DNA of 35,609 nucleotides from contig JAGBAI010000021.1 in NCBI GenBank assembly GCA_017939025.1, forward strand, positions 1 through 35,609, given 5' to 3'. The notes under the pieces are model-generated. The model ran no database searches. It saw nothing but the letters and a program-made list of their open reading frames with translations, and was not told the origin of the DNA. The first letter of the stretch is position 1; each line of letters begins with the position of its first letter. The stretch is from Oscillospiraceae bacterium. Its GTDB lineage: Bacteria > Bacillota_A > Clostridia > Oscillospirales > Oscillospiraceae. Shown here in pieces: positions 12,426 through 20,016 of the stretch. A program made the position numbers and the translations under genes.

Positions 12426-14690
12426 ATGAGAAATATCATCAATATCAACGAAAACTGGAAATTTATCCGGGAAGATGCCGGCCTGCCCGGTGCTTATCCC
12501 GCCCAGTGGCAGGACGTAAACCTGCCCCACACCTGGAACGCTGTGGATGGCAATGACGGCAACGGCAGCTACTACCGGGGCAAGTGCTGGTATGCCAAGA
12601 CCTTTGAAACTCCCGTACAGCCTCTGAAGGGCGGCCGGGTCTTTGTGGAAATTCTGGCAGCCAGCTCCGAGGCTACTGTTTATGTCAACGGCACCGAAGT
12701 CGTCTACCACGAGGGCGGCTACTCCTGCTTCCGTGCAGATGTGACCGACCTGTGCAAGGCCGGGGGAGAGAATCTGCTGGTGGTAGCCTGCTCCAATATT
12801 GCCAACGACTTCGTCTATCCCCAGAATGCCGACTTCACCTTCTACGGCGGACTGTACCGTGGCGTCAACATCATTTCCGTTCCCGACGCCCACTTTGATC
12901 TGGAATACTATGGCGGCCCCGGCATCATGGTCACCCCCAAACCCACCGACTGCGGCGGCGCTACCTTTGAAGTGGAAGCTTTCGTGAAGAACGCTGACGA
13001 GAACTTCACCGTTCAGTACACCATTCTGGACGAGGAGGGCAAGGAAGTCGCCTACGCTTCCCGTCCCGCTTCCGCTCCCAAGACCACCATCTTCCTGCCG
13101 GACGCAATTCTCTGGGACTTTGAAAATCCCTATCTGTACACTGTTGTGGCAGAACTGCTGAGAAGAAACGAAGTCTATGACGAGATCGATACCCGGGTGG
13201 GTGTCCGCTCTTTCACCGTGGATCCTCAGAAGGGCTTCTATCTCAACGGTGTTCTCACTCCCCTCCGGGGCGTTGCCCGTCATCAGGACAGAATGTACAT
13301 CGGCAACGCGCTGGATGCCGAGGAGCATTACGACGATGCCTGCATGATCAAGGAGCTGGGTGCCAACACCATCCGTCTGGCCCACTATCAGCACAACCAG
13401 CATTTCTACGATGCCTGCGACGAGCTGGGCTTCGCCATCTGGGCAGAAATTCCCTTCATTTCCGTCATGAGCAAGAACCCCGCTGCCCATGAAAACTGCC
13501 GTCAGCAGATGAAGGAACTGATCGTTCAGAATTACAACCATCCTTCCATCATGTTCTGGGGCCTGTCCAACGAAATTCTGATTGGCGGTATCTCCGAGCA
13601 GCTGGTGGAGAATCACAAGGATCTGAACGCGCTGGTCAAGGAAATGGACTCCACCCGCCTGACCACCATTGCCCATGTTTCCTTCACCCCCATCGATGGC
13701 CCCATGCACTACATCACCGATCTGGAAAGCTACAACCATTATTTCGGCTGGTACGGCGGCAAGCTGGAGCAGAACGGCCCCTGGCTGGATAACTTCCACA
13801 GCATCCATCCCAACATCCCCATTGGCATTTCCGAATATGGCTGCGAAGGCGTTATGACCTACCACGGTCCCAACCCCAAGGTCAAGGACTACAGCGAGGA
13901 TTACCAGGCTGTTTACCACGAGCATATGTGCAAGGTTCTGGATGAGCGTCCCTGGGTCTGGGCCACCCACCTGTGGAATATGTTCGACTTCGGCTGTGCT
14001 GCCCGTGACGAAGGCGGCGTTGCCGGCCGGAACAACAAGGGCCTCGTAGGCATGGACCGCAAGACCAAGAAGGATGCCTACTACATCTGCAAGTCCTACT
14101 GGAATCCCGAACCCATGGTCTACCTGTGCGGCAAGCGCTATGCCCAGCGTGCCGGTGACGTAAGAGAAATCAAGGTCTACACCAACCAGCCCTCCGTGCA
14201 GCTGTACTGCAACGGTACTCTGGTGGGAGAGCAGGAAGCCGTTGACCACATCTGCCGCTTTGACGTGGCGCTGAACGATGGTCTTAACATCTTCCTGGCA
14301 GTTGCCGGACATGTGAAGGACACCATGACCATCGAGAAGGTGGAAGCCGAGCCTGAGATCTACACCCTGCCCGTTGAGGATGACGGCAATGAGGGCGCAG
14401 CCAACTGGTTCACCGCCATGGGCAGCGTAGATCTGGATGACGGCCCCATGGAATTCCCCGAGGGCAAGCTGAGCATCAAGTCCACCATGGCTGAGATCCA
14501 CAAGAATCCCGAAGCCTGGGCCATTGTGAGCAAGATGATGGGCGGCAAGATGGGCCCCGACCATCCCATGTGGAACATGGTTCAGAACTTCAACTTCGAG
14601 ATGCTGATGGGAATGGGCGGCGGCGATGTGCCCGAATCCGCCAAGAAGGCACTGAATAAGCAGCTGAACAAATTTGATCTCATCGTGTAA
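12426..14690 (+). CDS. Glycoside hydrolase family 2 (beta-galactosidase or beta-glucuronidase)
   Basis: A 754-residue GH2 enzyme. The N-terminal sugar-binding domain starts NINENWKFIRED and contains LPHTWNAVDG and SYYRGKCWYAKTF. An immunoglobulin-like domain and the TIM barrel follow (GVARHQDR, NTIRLAHYQHNQHFYD). The acid/base is E383 in GLSNEI and the nucleophile E470 in ISEYGCE. The N-x-K pattern at 536-538 (NNKG) is shared with beta-glucuronidases but also with many beta-galactosidases, so substrate is open. No signal peptide, so cytoplasmic. The last ~60 residues are unusual, methionine- and glycine-rich (MMGGKMGPDHPMWNM, EMLMGMGGG). GAAAGGGG precedes ATG 12426. No sugar transporter is adjacent. 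Confidence 0.9.
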   Translation: MRNIININENWKFIREDAGLPGAYPAQWQDVNLPHTWNAVDGNDGNGSYYRGKCWYAKTFETPVQPLKGGRVFVEILAASSEATVYVNGTEVVYHEGGYSCFRADVTDLCKAGGENLLVVACSNIANDFVYPQNADFTFYGGLYRGVNIISVPDAHFDLEYYGGPGIMVTPKPTDCGGATFEVEAFVKNADENFTVQYTILDEEGKEVAYASRPASAPKTTIFLPDAILWDFENPYLYTVVAELLRRNEVYDEIDTRVGVRSFTVDPQKGFYLNGVLTPLRGVARHQDRMYIGNALDAEEHYDDACMIKELGANTIRLAHYQHNQHFYDACDELGFAIWAEIPFISVMSKNPAAHENCRQQMKELIVQNYNHPSIMFWGLSNEILIGGISEQLVENHKDLNALVKEMDSTRLTTIAHVSFTPIDGPMHYITDLESYNHYFGWYGGKLEQNGPWLDNFHSIHPNIPIGISEYGCEGVMTYHGPNPKVKDYSEDYQAVYHEHMCKVLDERPWVWATHLWNMFDFGCAARDEGGVAGRNNKGLVGMDRKTKKDAYYICKSYWNPEPMVYLCGKRYAQRAGDVREIKVYTNQPSVQLYCNGTLVGEQEAVDHICRFDVALNDGLNIFLAVAGHVKDTMTIEKVEAEPEIYTLPVEDDGNEGAANWFTAMGSVDLDDGPMEFPEGKLSIKSTMAEIHKNPEAWAIVSKMMGGKMGPDHPMWNMVQNFNFEMLMGMGGGDVPESAKKALNKQLNKFDLIV

Positions 14691-14707
14691 CATAGTCGCT
14701 AACACAA

Positions 14708-14743
14708 AACGCACCTGCTTGCAATACAGCAGGTGCGTTCTTT
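14708..14743. terminator. Bidirectional terminator between GH2 and MarR genes
   Basis: A perfect 12-bp stem AACGCACCTGCT (14708-14719) with 14728-14739. T-rich sequence follows on the plus strand (CTTTTCG) and on the minus strand (TTTGTGTT). It serves both convergent genes. Confidence 0.8.
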
Positions 14744-14746
14744 TCG

Positions 14747-15203
14747 TTATGTGTGCCCTTTTTCCAGCATTTTGTAAAGAATGCGGTACAGCGTTGCTGC
14801 TTCCTCCGGCTCCAGATCAGAGCACTTCGCCATTTTTTCCCGGTATTGTAACGGCCTTTTCTTTCAAAGCTTCACCGGCTTCGGTGATGGTGACCACCAG
14901 ATTCCGCTCGTCGGCTTTGCTCCGCTGGCGGGTAATGAGTCCCTTGCTTTCCAGCTTTTTCAGCACCGGGGTCAGCGTGCCGGAATCTAAGAACAGAATC
15001 TCGCCCATTGCCTTGACATTCATGGTCTTATGCTCCCATAGTACCATCATGGCAATATATTGGGTGTAGGTCAGTCCGATTTCATCCAGAAAGGGCTTGT
15101 AGCGCTTGATGATCTCCCGGGAGCAGGCATACAGGGGAAAACACAGCTGATTTTTGATTTTCAAAGCCTCGTATTTGGGTTCCAGCATACGAACCGAACC
15201 CAT
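14747..15203 (-). pseudogene. OhrR-like MarR regulator, frameshifted at an A6 run
   Basis: A MarR-family regulator on the minus strand. NQLCFPLYACSREIIKRY matches the OhrR start, including the peroxide-sensing cysteine (Cys21 here), and the winged helix is GEILFLDSGTLTPVLKKLES, RQRSKADERNLVV. After ITEAGEALKEKAVTIPGK the current frame stops early (14817). Removing one A from the A6 run at 14833-14838 restores MAKCSDLEPEEAATLYRILY and ends KMLEKGHT at 14747-14749, the expected C-terminal helix. So the last ~32 residues are cut off by a one-base insertion. It may be real, phase-variable or a sequencing error. Its ATG (15201-15203) overlaps the upstream stop (TGATG), so it depends on coupling. 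Confidence 0.8.
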
Positions 15204-15598
15204 CAGAAGCGGATAGTTTTGGGCGCTTCGGTAAAGGAGCAAATCACGGCGGTGGCATTCTTCAGGTAGTAAACTTCGGTATTGCCGTCACCGGGCTTGT
15301 ACTGGGCCTGCAGGGAAGGATAGGCTGCCAGCATATGCTCCTGGGCGGAAATGTTGTCATCCAGGACGGCTTCTGCGGTAATGCGGATCCACTTTCCGTC
15401 GGGGTCCATGGCGCTGATCTCCACTTTGGGGTTTGCCTTCAGCTGCTGGGCGACAGGCTTGATCTTGCCGGTCTGGATGTAGAGCTTTCCCTCAAACACA
15501 TCGTAGGTGCCAAAGGGACGGACTTTGGGCTGGTCACCCTCTGCGGTTGCCAGATAGTACACGCCGCAGGATTTCAGAAATTCATATACTTCGTTCAT
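15203..15598 (-). CDS. Pyridoxamine 5'-phosphate oxidase-like flavin-binding protein
   Basis: A 131-residue protein of the PNPOx-like split-barrel family. The pattern is clear: YYLATAEGDQPKVRPFGTYD, LYIQTGKIKPVAQQLKANPK, and ISAMDPDGKWIRITAEAV. These small proteins usually bind FMN or F420 and act as quinone or nitro reductases or of unknown function; this one lacks the length of true PdxH. The start follows AAGGAGGAACCA on the minus strand. It lies between the flavodoxin remnant and the MarR gene, and overlaps the latter by one base. It is the only intact gene left in this operon. Confidence 0.88.
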   Translation of the reverse strand: MNEVYEFLKSCGVYYLATAEGDQPKVRPFGTYDVFEGKLYIQTGKIKPVAQQLKANPKVEISAMDPDGKWIRITAEAVLDDNISAQEHMLAAYPSLQAQYKPGDGNTEVYYLKNATAVICSFTEAPKTIRF

Positions 15599-15610
15599 AT
15601 TGGTTCCTCC

Positions 15611-15985
15611 TTAGTTTTGATTTATAACCATTTTCGCAAATTCGGCAGCATTTGTCAAATCCTGTTTATCGGGATGGCCCTTGTGCATGGGGCCAAAGGA
15701 ACCCCGGCAGTGGAATTCTTCACCGGCGAGAGAAACCCCTGCCGCATCCGCAATCCTTTTTATAGGCTTATGGGTGGACTTCATCATGGCAGAGGTGCCG
15801 AAGCAGACGATTTTCCCGATATTCTCCTTATTTTCAAAAATAAAGCTTTTGACTGCTTCATCCACATCGAAGGCATAGTAAGAGCAACCCAAAAACAGGA
15901 TGTCTGCTTTTTCTGCCAGAGGTACGGTTACTGCTTCTGCCTGAGCGCCCACAGCCGCTTCCATGGCAAGGCCCATGGGACTCAT
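15611..15985 (-). pseudogene. Flavodoxin lacking its N-terminal FMN phosphate loop
   Basis: Reads AEKADILFLGCSYYAFDVDE, then IGKIVCFGTSAMMKSTHKP, and AGEEFHCRGSFGP, the body of a clostridial flavodoxin-like protein of about 150 residues. The expected start, a beta strand plus the S/T-G-N-T phosphate loop, is missing. Upstream in the same frame the sequence reads as the end of glutathione peroxidase (AIPLYKWLSENSRFEGFG), so the two are joined through a short AMEA segment. I infer a deletion that removed the peroxidase C-terminus and the flavodoxin N-terminus. ATG 15983-15985 lies inside peroxidase-derived sequence and has no ribosome binding site. Confidence 0.7.
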
Positions 15986-16332
15986 GCCGAAACCCTCAAA
16001 CCTGGAATTCTCAGACAGCCACTTGTACAGAGGAATGGCAATACATCGACCTTGGAAAACTGGGGGAAGGTGATGCCGTAGCGGCCGGTACAGAAGGAAT
16101 GAATCTCCTCGTCATCGCCGGGAGCCTGCTGGCCGAACTGGTTGCAGGGGAAGTCCAGAATCTCCAGCCCCTGGTCATGGCAGGCATCATACAGATCCTG
16201 CAATTCATCATACTGAGGCGTAAAGCCGCAGCCGGTGGCTGTGTTGACGATCAGCAGAACCTTGCCCTTATAGTCAGAGAGGGAAACCTCGCTGCCATCG
16301 AGCGCCTTTACCTTGAAATCATAAATGCTCAT
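15982..16332 (-). pseudogene. Glutathione peroxidase family protein, frameshifted and truncated
   Basis: The N-terminal half is a normal glutathione peroxidase/BsaA type: YDFKVKALDGSEVSLSDYKG, NTATGCGFTPQYDEL with the peroxidatic Cys at 35 (TGCGF), and FPCNQFGQQAPG. After YGITFPQFSKVDV, about ten bases are missing (near 16040-16041): the usual N-G-E-N codons are replaced by TT, which shifts the frame and ends the protein 20 residues later. The other frame continues AIPLYKWLSEN, the correct sequence. The C-terminal WNFTKFLV segment with the conserved Trp/Asn is gone, fused to flavodoxin. It begins the minus-strand operon; AGAGGGG precedes ATG 16330-16332. Peroxide reduction is probably lost. 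Confidence 0.75.
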
Positions 16333-16351
16333 AATTGTTCCCCTCTTTTTA

Positions 16352-16400
16352 AATTAAATTGAACTTAATTTAATTATAATCATCATATTTCCGCTGTCAA
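16352..16400 (-). promoter_or_regulatory. Promoter with OhrR-type operator for the peroxidase operon
   Basis: Reading the minus strand, TTGACA (16395-16400) and TATAAT (16373-16378) are 16 bp apart, a near-consensus promoter. Overlapping the -10 and start is an A/T palindrome, AATTAAATT (16352-16360) with AATTTAATT (16367-16375). OhrR-type regulators bind sites of the kind TACAATT-AATTGTA (established knowledge), so this fits control by the MarR gene at the operon's end. Confidence 0.65.
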
Positions 16401-16541
16401 TAGGAATTTCGTCCCTTCACCTATATGGAAGTTCCCCGGCGGATCGTATCTCTTGCCAGCCCTGCCGCGGAGATGCTGCCGCCTCTTGATCCGTACAGCG
16501 GGTATATCCACTATACCGGTTTTGTCCATCCATAAGCAATT

Positions 16542-16571
16542 AGGCCCAACCTTTACAGGTTGGGCCTGATT
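16542..16571. terminator. Stem-loop between the peroxidase and TauE operons
   Basis: AGGCCCAACCT (16542-16552) pairs exactly with AGGTTGGGCCT (16557-16567), 4-nt loop. The T-run is weak on both strands. It probably ends the minus-strand TauE transcript. Confidence 0.6.
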
Positions 16572-16609
16572 TAACGGACGGTACAGTAACCGTTTCTCTG
16601 CGGTAACGG

Positions 16610-17380
16610 TTATTTGCTGAGAACCAGAGAGATCACGCTGACCAGCAGCAGGACTACACCTGCGGCCCGGTTCAGTGTCTTTTCTTCTACCTTATTGGCA
16701 AAACGGGAAGATCCCACGGCACCAACAGTGCAGGCAACCGTCATCACAATACTGGGAAGCAGCTCCATCTCTGCACCCATGGCCACATGACTGACAGCAC
16801 CGGTCAGGGCCACCAGCATCATTACCAGGCTGGAAGTGCCTACAGCCAGCTTGGTTTCCATGCCCAGCATCATGGTCAGAACCATCAGCATCAGAACGCC
16901 GCCTGCGCTGCCCATGAAACCGCACTCTATACCGATGATGAAACCGAGAATCAGCGCCAGAACACCTTTGGCCTTTGCTTTCTTTTCTTCCGCTGCGGTC
17001 AGGTTTTCCTTCTTCCTGGAAGGCATGAAGAACTTGACCGCCATAAACAGGTTGCTGACGATCACAATATAGCTGATGCCATTCTCACTGGCCTGGCTGA
17101 ACAGGTAGCCCAAGTAGCTGCCCACCACAGCACCTAGGAAGGACACGATGGCAACGGGCATACCCCGCTTGATATCCATATTGCCGTTCTTATAGAAAGT
17201 CCAGGAAGTAACCATGGCAGAGGGAACATTGGCAATCAGCGCAATGGTGGTGGCATCATAGGCCGCCCAGCCGCAGGCGCCGCAAAGGATCGGCGTCAGG
17301 ACCATGGCTGCGGTGAGGCCTGCCATGCCGGTGAGGACACCGCCGGCCAGACCGGCAAGAATGTAAATTACATAGATCAT
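16610..17380 (-). CDS. TauE/SafE (TSUP) family membrane transporter
   Basis: A 256-residue protein with about eight membrane helices. It shows the two-fold TSUP pattern: AGLAGGVLTGMAGLTAAMV in the first half and GIECGFMGSAGGVLMLMV, followed by AVGTSSLVMMLVALTGAVSH, in the second. Family members export sulfite, sulfoacetate or take up related sulfur and organic anions. The start is ATG 17378-17380 after AAAAGGAGA on the minus strand; the open frame continues 25 residues upstream without good reason. It is divergent from a TetR gene, which probably controls it. A sulfur-compound substrate is an inference from the family. Confidence 0.88.
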   Translation of the reverse strand: MIYVIYILAGLAGGVLTGMAGLTAAMVLTPILCGACGWAAYDATTIALIANVPSAMVTSWTFYKNGNMDIKRGMPVAIVSFLGAVVGSYLGYLFSQASENGISYIVIVSNLFMAVKFFMPSRKKENLTAAEEKKAKAKGVLALILGFIIGIECGFMGSAGGVLMLMVLTMMLGMETKLAVGTSSLVMMLVALTGAVSHVAMGAEMELLPSIVMTVACTVGAVGSSRFANKVEEKTLNRAAGVVLLLVSVISLVLSK

Positions 17381-17423
17381 TGTTTTTCTCCTTTTACACA
17401 GATGTCGGATTTCCGTTAATGTT

Positions 17424-17483
17424 GTGTTCCATGTTGGAATACGGCAAAAAATCATTGAATAAGATCTTTAAATTCAGTATATT
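17424..17483 (+). promoter_or_regulatory. Promoter and palindrome in the TauE/TetR divergent region
   Basis: TTGAAT (17455-17460) and TATATT (17478-17483), 17 bp apart, drive the TetR gene. Beside it, GTGTTCC-ATGTT-GGAATAC (17424-17442) is a palindrome with one mismatch per 7-bp arm and lies where it could act on both promoters. Confidence 0.5.
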
Positions 17484-17577
17484 ACAGATAGGAAAACCTG
17501 CAATCACCACATTATCTTCGTCTGATGAAATTCCGACACTGGCACAGATACCAATGGATTTTGAAAGGATTACCGAT

Positions 17578-18162
17578 ATGGCTGAGAAAAAAGAATATCG
17601 AAGCGCGATCCGTTCCCGGCGGCTGATTCGCACTGCCCTGCTGGAACTGCTTCAGGAAAAGAGGTTTGAAAAGATCACCGTTACCGATATTGTGAAGCGG
17701 GCAGATATTAACCGCTCCACCTTTTATGCCCATTATCCGGATGTAATGGGACTGCTGGAGGAACTGATGGAGGATACCGTTAACCGTTCCATCGACTTGG
17801 TATCCGGAATCGATATGCGGCAATTCCTGGAAGAACCCATGCCGGTTTTGGAGAAACTGGTTGCCATCGGGGAAGAAAATATGGAAATCTACAAGCTGTT
17901 AGGCAACTCAGACTTCGCTATGCGGCAGGTGGAACGGATGAAAAACGTATTGGTAGAAAATGCCACAGTAGCTGTGAATATCCCGGAACACATCCGTAAA
18001 AGCAGAACCTTCAACATTCATATGCACTTTTTCGTGGGCGGTATTCTGAACGTTTACCAGCAATGGATCCTTGGCGGTCTTGACAGTTCTCCCGATGAAA
18101 TTATGAAACATCTGGCGGAGTTGATCCTGAACAACAAACCCATGTATATAAACTGGATGTAA
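17578..18162 (+). CDS. TetR-family regulator
   Basis: A 194-residue regulator with helix-turn-helix ITVTDIVKRADINRSTFYAHYPD (about residues 33-55), closely similar to the one at 10207 (ITVKELCAAADINRATFYAHYDT); the C-terminal domain is also of the same group (FFVGGILNVYQQWILGG). These two are paralogs. I chose ATG 17578 after GAAAGGA; the frame is open back to 17380 without a better start. It is divergent from TauE/SafE and upstream of the acyltransferase gene at 18293, either of which it may control. Confidence 0.87.
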   Translation: MAEKKEYRSAIRSRRLIRTALLELLQEKRFEKITVTDIVKRADINRSTFYAHYPDVMGLLEELMEDTVNRSIDLVSGIDMRQFLEEPMPVLEKLVAIGEENMEIYKLLGNSDFAMRQVERMKNVLVENATVAVNIPEHIRKSRTFNIHMHFFVGGILNVYQQWILGGLDSSPDEIMKHLAELILNNKPMYINWM

Positions 18163-18175
18163 TTCCCATCAAAAC

Positions 18176-18216
18176 GTCCCCGGCTGTTGGAAATTCAACA
18201 TGCCGGGGGACATTGT
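18176..18216 (+). terminator. Terminator after the third TetR gene
   Basis: GTCCCCGGC (18176-18184) pairs with GCCGGGG/GGAC near 18202-18211, with an inner TGTTG/CAACA stem, followed by a mixed T-rich tail. Confidence 0.65.
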
Positions 18217-18219
18217 TTC

Positions 18220-18248
18220 TTGCCCGTTATTTTTCCGGCCGATATACT
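18220..18248 (+). promoter_or_regulatory. Promoter of the condensation-fold protein
   Basis: TTGCCC (18220-18225), 17-bp spacer, TATACT (18243-18248). The gene starts at 18293 after AAAGGAG. Confidence 0.6.
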
Positions 18249-18292
18249 GAAACTACAGTGAAATTACGGAAATATCGAAAGGAGTTTTTTCT

Positions 18293-19579
18293 ATGGCAAT
18301 TCCCAAGATCAGACCTGCAGGCGGCGGTGAGCGGGCCCAGTATCTTCTGCGGCATCACAACGATAACTCCATCCGCTTTGTGCTGCATTATCCCGGCCTT
18401 GTAGACCCGGATGTTCTGCGGAAGGCGGCAAAGGCTGTCATTGAAAGCGTGGATGTACTCCACGGCACCTTCTTCTCCGACGGAACTATGGCCTACTGGC
18501 ATATCAATGAGGATGTGGGCGAAACCAATTATTTCCACTATGTGCAAACCGAAGGGGATCCTGAAAAGACGGCTGCCTCTCTTTCCGTGCTTCCCGTTTA
18601 TCCCGAGGATAAGGTGCAGATGCACATTACATTGGTGCAAAGTGAAACCAGAAGCTGTGTTGTGATCCGTCAGAGTCATCTGGTTGTGGACGGCGGTGAC
18701 GGAAAATATCTGATCGGAAAACTGGTGGAAGCCTACAACATGATTCTGGCAACCGGAAACGCCGATGCGCTGGAAGTCAAGGACGGCAGCCGTGCTCCGG
18801 AAAAGGTCTACGAAAAAATGGATCTATCGGATATGAAGGAGCTGATGAGCAATCCTCTGTCCAGTGTGGAAACAGCCTATCCCTATCCCACCACAGAAGC
18901 AGGCATGGCCCGGGTCACCAGCAAGGTGATCTCCGCGGATACCATGTCCGCTGCCCGGAAAAGGGCGAAGGCTGTTGGTGCTACCGCCAATGATCTGCTG
19001 GTAACCGCTTTTTACCGTGCCTATGCCGCCATGGATGGCGTGGATGCAGCCGCGCCTATGAGCGTATCCTCCATGATGGATCTGCGGCGGCATTGCGTCA
19101 GTGGGGATTCCGAAGGTCTTTGCAATATGTCCGGCGCATTGCCCACCACTTTGGAAAAAGGCTGCACCGGCAGCTTTGCGGATACTCTGGCTGAAATTGT
19201 GAAGCAGACCACCGCTGCCAAGGAGAATCCCTTTGCCGGCCTGGAGGGTATGCCCATCATGCACGGTCTGACCCGTACCATGCCCATCTGGCTGCTGCAG
19301 ATGGCAGTAGGCAAGATCTACGGCAAGCTGTCCCTGGGCCTGACAAATTTGGGCAATCTGAAATGCGCCGACTACGCCCTGGGTGAGCTGGTTCCCAACG
19401 GCGGACTCTTCGGCGGCCCTCTGAAGAAAAAGCCCGGTATGCAGGTGTCCGTCATGAGCTTTGATGGGGAATGCGTACTGGCCGTGATGGGTGTTTACAC
19501 CAGAGAAGATGCTGCCTTGCTGCAAAGCACCCTGGGCCGGATGGAACAGGAAATCGCCGCCTACGCAGGTCAGGAATAA
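18293..19579 (+). CDS. Stand-alone condensation/acyltransferase-fold protein
   Basis: A 428-residue protein of the CoA-dependent acyltransferase superfamily (condensation domain, PapA-type, chloramphenicol acetyltransferase fold). The catalytic motif is SHLVVDGGDG: H129 as general base with D133-G134, matching HxxxD. A second-half segment RVTSKVISADTMSAARKRAK, then GATANDLLVTAFYRAYAAMDG, is the usual start of the C-terminal lobe. The C-terminal D-F-G-W motif of true NRPS condensation domains is not seen. No carrier protein or adenylation gene lies nearby, so it probably acyl-transfers from CoA onto a small molecule. Substrate unknown. It has its own promoter. Confidence 0.75.
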   Translation: MAIPKIRPAGGGERAQYLLRHHNDNSIRFVLHYPGLVDPDVLRKAAKAVIESVDVLHGTFFSDGTMAYWHINEDVGETNYFHYVQTEGDPEKTAASLSVLPVYPEDKVQMHITLVQSETRSCVVIRQSHLVVDGGDGKYLIGKLVEAYNMILATGNADALEVKDGSRAPEKVYEKMDLSDMKELMSNPLSSVETAYPYPTTEAGMARVTSKVISADTMSAARKRAKAVGATANDLLVTAFYRAYAAMDGVDAAAPMSVSSMMDLRRHCVSGDSEGLCNMSGALPTTLEKGCTGSFADTLAEIVKQTTAAKENPFAGLEGMPIMHGLTRTMPIWLLQMAVGKIYGKLSLGLTNLGNLKCADYALGELVPNGGLFGGPLKKKPGMQVSVMSFDGECVLAVMGVYTREDAALLQSTLGRMEQEIAAYAGQE

Positions 19580-19723
19580 TTCCATCAAAATGTAGATTTG
19601 GACTAAGCTCTGCTTTTTTACTTGGAAGATGCCCGGTTTTCAGAAATCAGGCCCATTTGAGCGCCTCCAGGTAATTCGGCATGTTTCCAAAAAATAAGGT
19701 GATTATTTTGTGAAAATTGCTAA
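19580..19723. other. Noncoding stretch before the thiamine leader
   Basis: No gene seen. The end of the acyltransferase transcript is not marked by a clear stem-loop; a short T6 run occurs at about 19615. Confidence 0.4.
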
Positions 19724-19752
19724 TTGTGCGAAACAAGTCATCCGTGTATAAT
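19724..19752 (+). promoter_or_regulatory. Promoter of the thiamine operon
   Basis: TTGTGC (19724-19729), 17-bp spacer, TATAAT (19747-19752). The first TPP riboswitch begins about 19 bases downstream, the normal distance. Confidence 0.75.
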
Positions 19753-19770
19753 ACATTCGACAAACAAATA

Positions 19771-19854
19771 CAGGGGAGCTTGTTGTGCAGGCTGAGAGGA
19801 AGTAACCGAACTTCGACCCTTTAACCTGATGCGGGTAATGCCGCCGTAGGAAGT
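19771..19854 (+). ncRNA. TPP riboswitch 1
   Basis: A complete THI element: GGGGAGC, CAGGCTGAGAGG, CGACCC, CCTGATGCGGGTAATGCCGC, CGTAGGA. The pyrimidine-binding J3-2 (CTGAGA) and the pyrophosphate-binding helix P4-P5 (CTGAT..GGTAATGCC) are both present. An extra AAG/CTT hairpin sits between TGAGAGG and CGACCC. It is followed by terminator 19873-19907. Confidence 0.95.
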
Positions 19855-19872
19855 CATGACACGGTGATTTTT

Positions 19873-19907
19873 ACAGGAGGCATCCGGGACGGGTGTCTCC
19901 TGTTTTT
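19873..19907 (+). terminator. Terminator of TPP riboswitch 1
   Basis: ACAGGAGGCATCC (19873-19885) pairs, with a few wobbles, with GGGTGTCTCCTGT (19891-19903), followed by TTTTT. Expression platform of the first riboswitch. Confidence 0.85.
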
Positions 19908-19924
19908 GTTTGCAACTGAATAAA

Positions 19925-20003
19925 TGGGGAGCTTGTATACAGGCTGAGAGGAAGGTGTGACCTTCGACCCTTTACCTGATTTGGATAATGCCAACGTAGG
20001 GAA
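19925..20003 (+). ncRNA. TPP riboswitch 2
   Basis: A second complete THI element in tandem: GGGGAGC, CAGGCTGAGAGG, an AAGG/CCTT hairpin, CGACCC, then CCTGATTTGGATAATGCCAA and CGTAGGGAA. Both ligand halves are intact. A perfect terminator follows at 20017. Tandem TPP riboswitches are known upstream of some Firmicutes thiamine genes and give a sharper response (established knowledge). Confidence 0.95.
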
Positions 20004-20016
20004 TGTATCATCATTT

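Noticed and set aside
12282..14714. Very long open frame on the minus strand across the GH2 gene
   Set aside because: It is the shadow of the high-GC GH2 coding strand; it has no ribosome binding site and reads as low-similarity His/Gly/Val-rich sequence, while the plus frame holds clear GH2 motifs.
16425..16535. 36-codon plus-strand frame (MEVPRRIVSLASPAAEML)
   Set aside because: No ribosome binding site and no family match; it may be a gene scrap, but there is not enough to support a feature.
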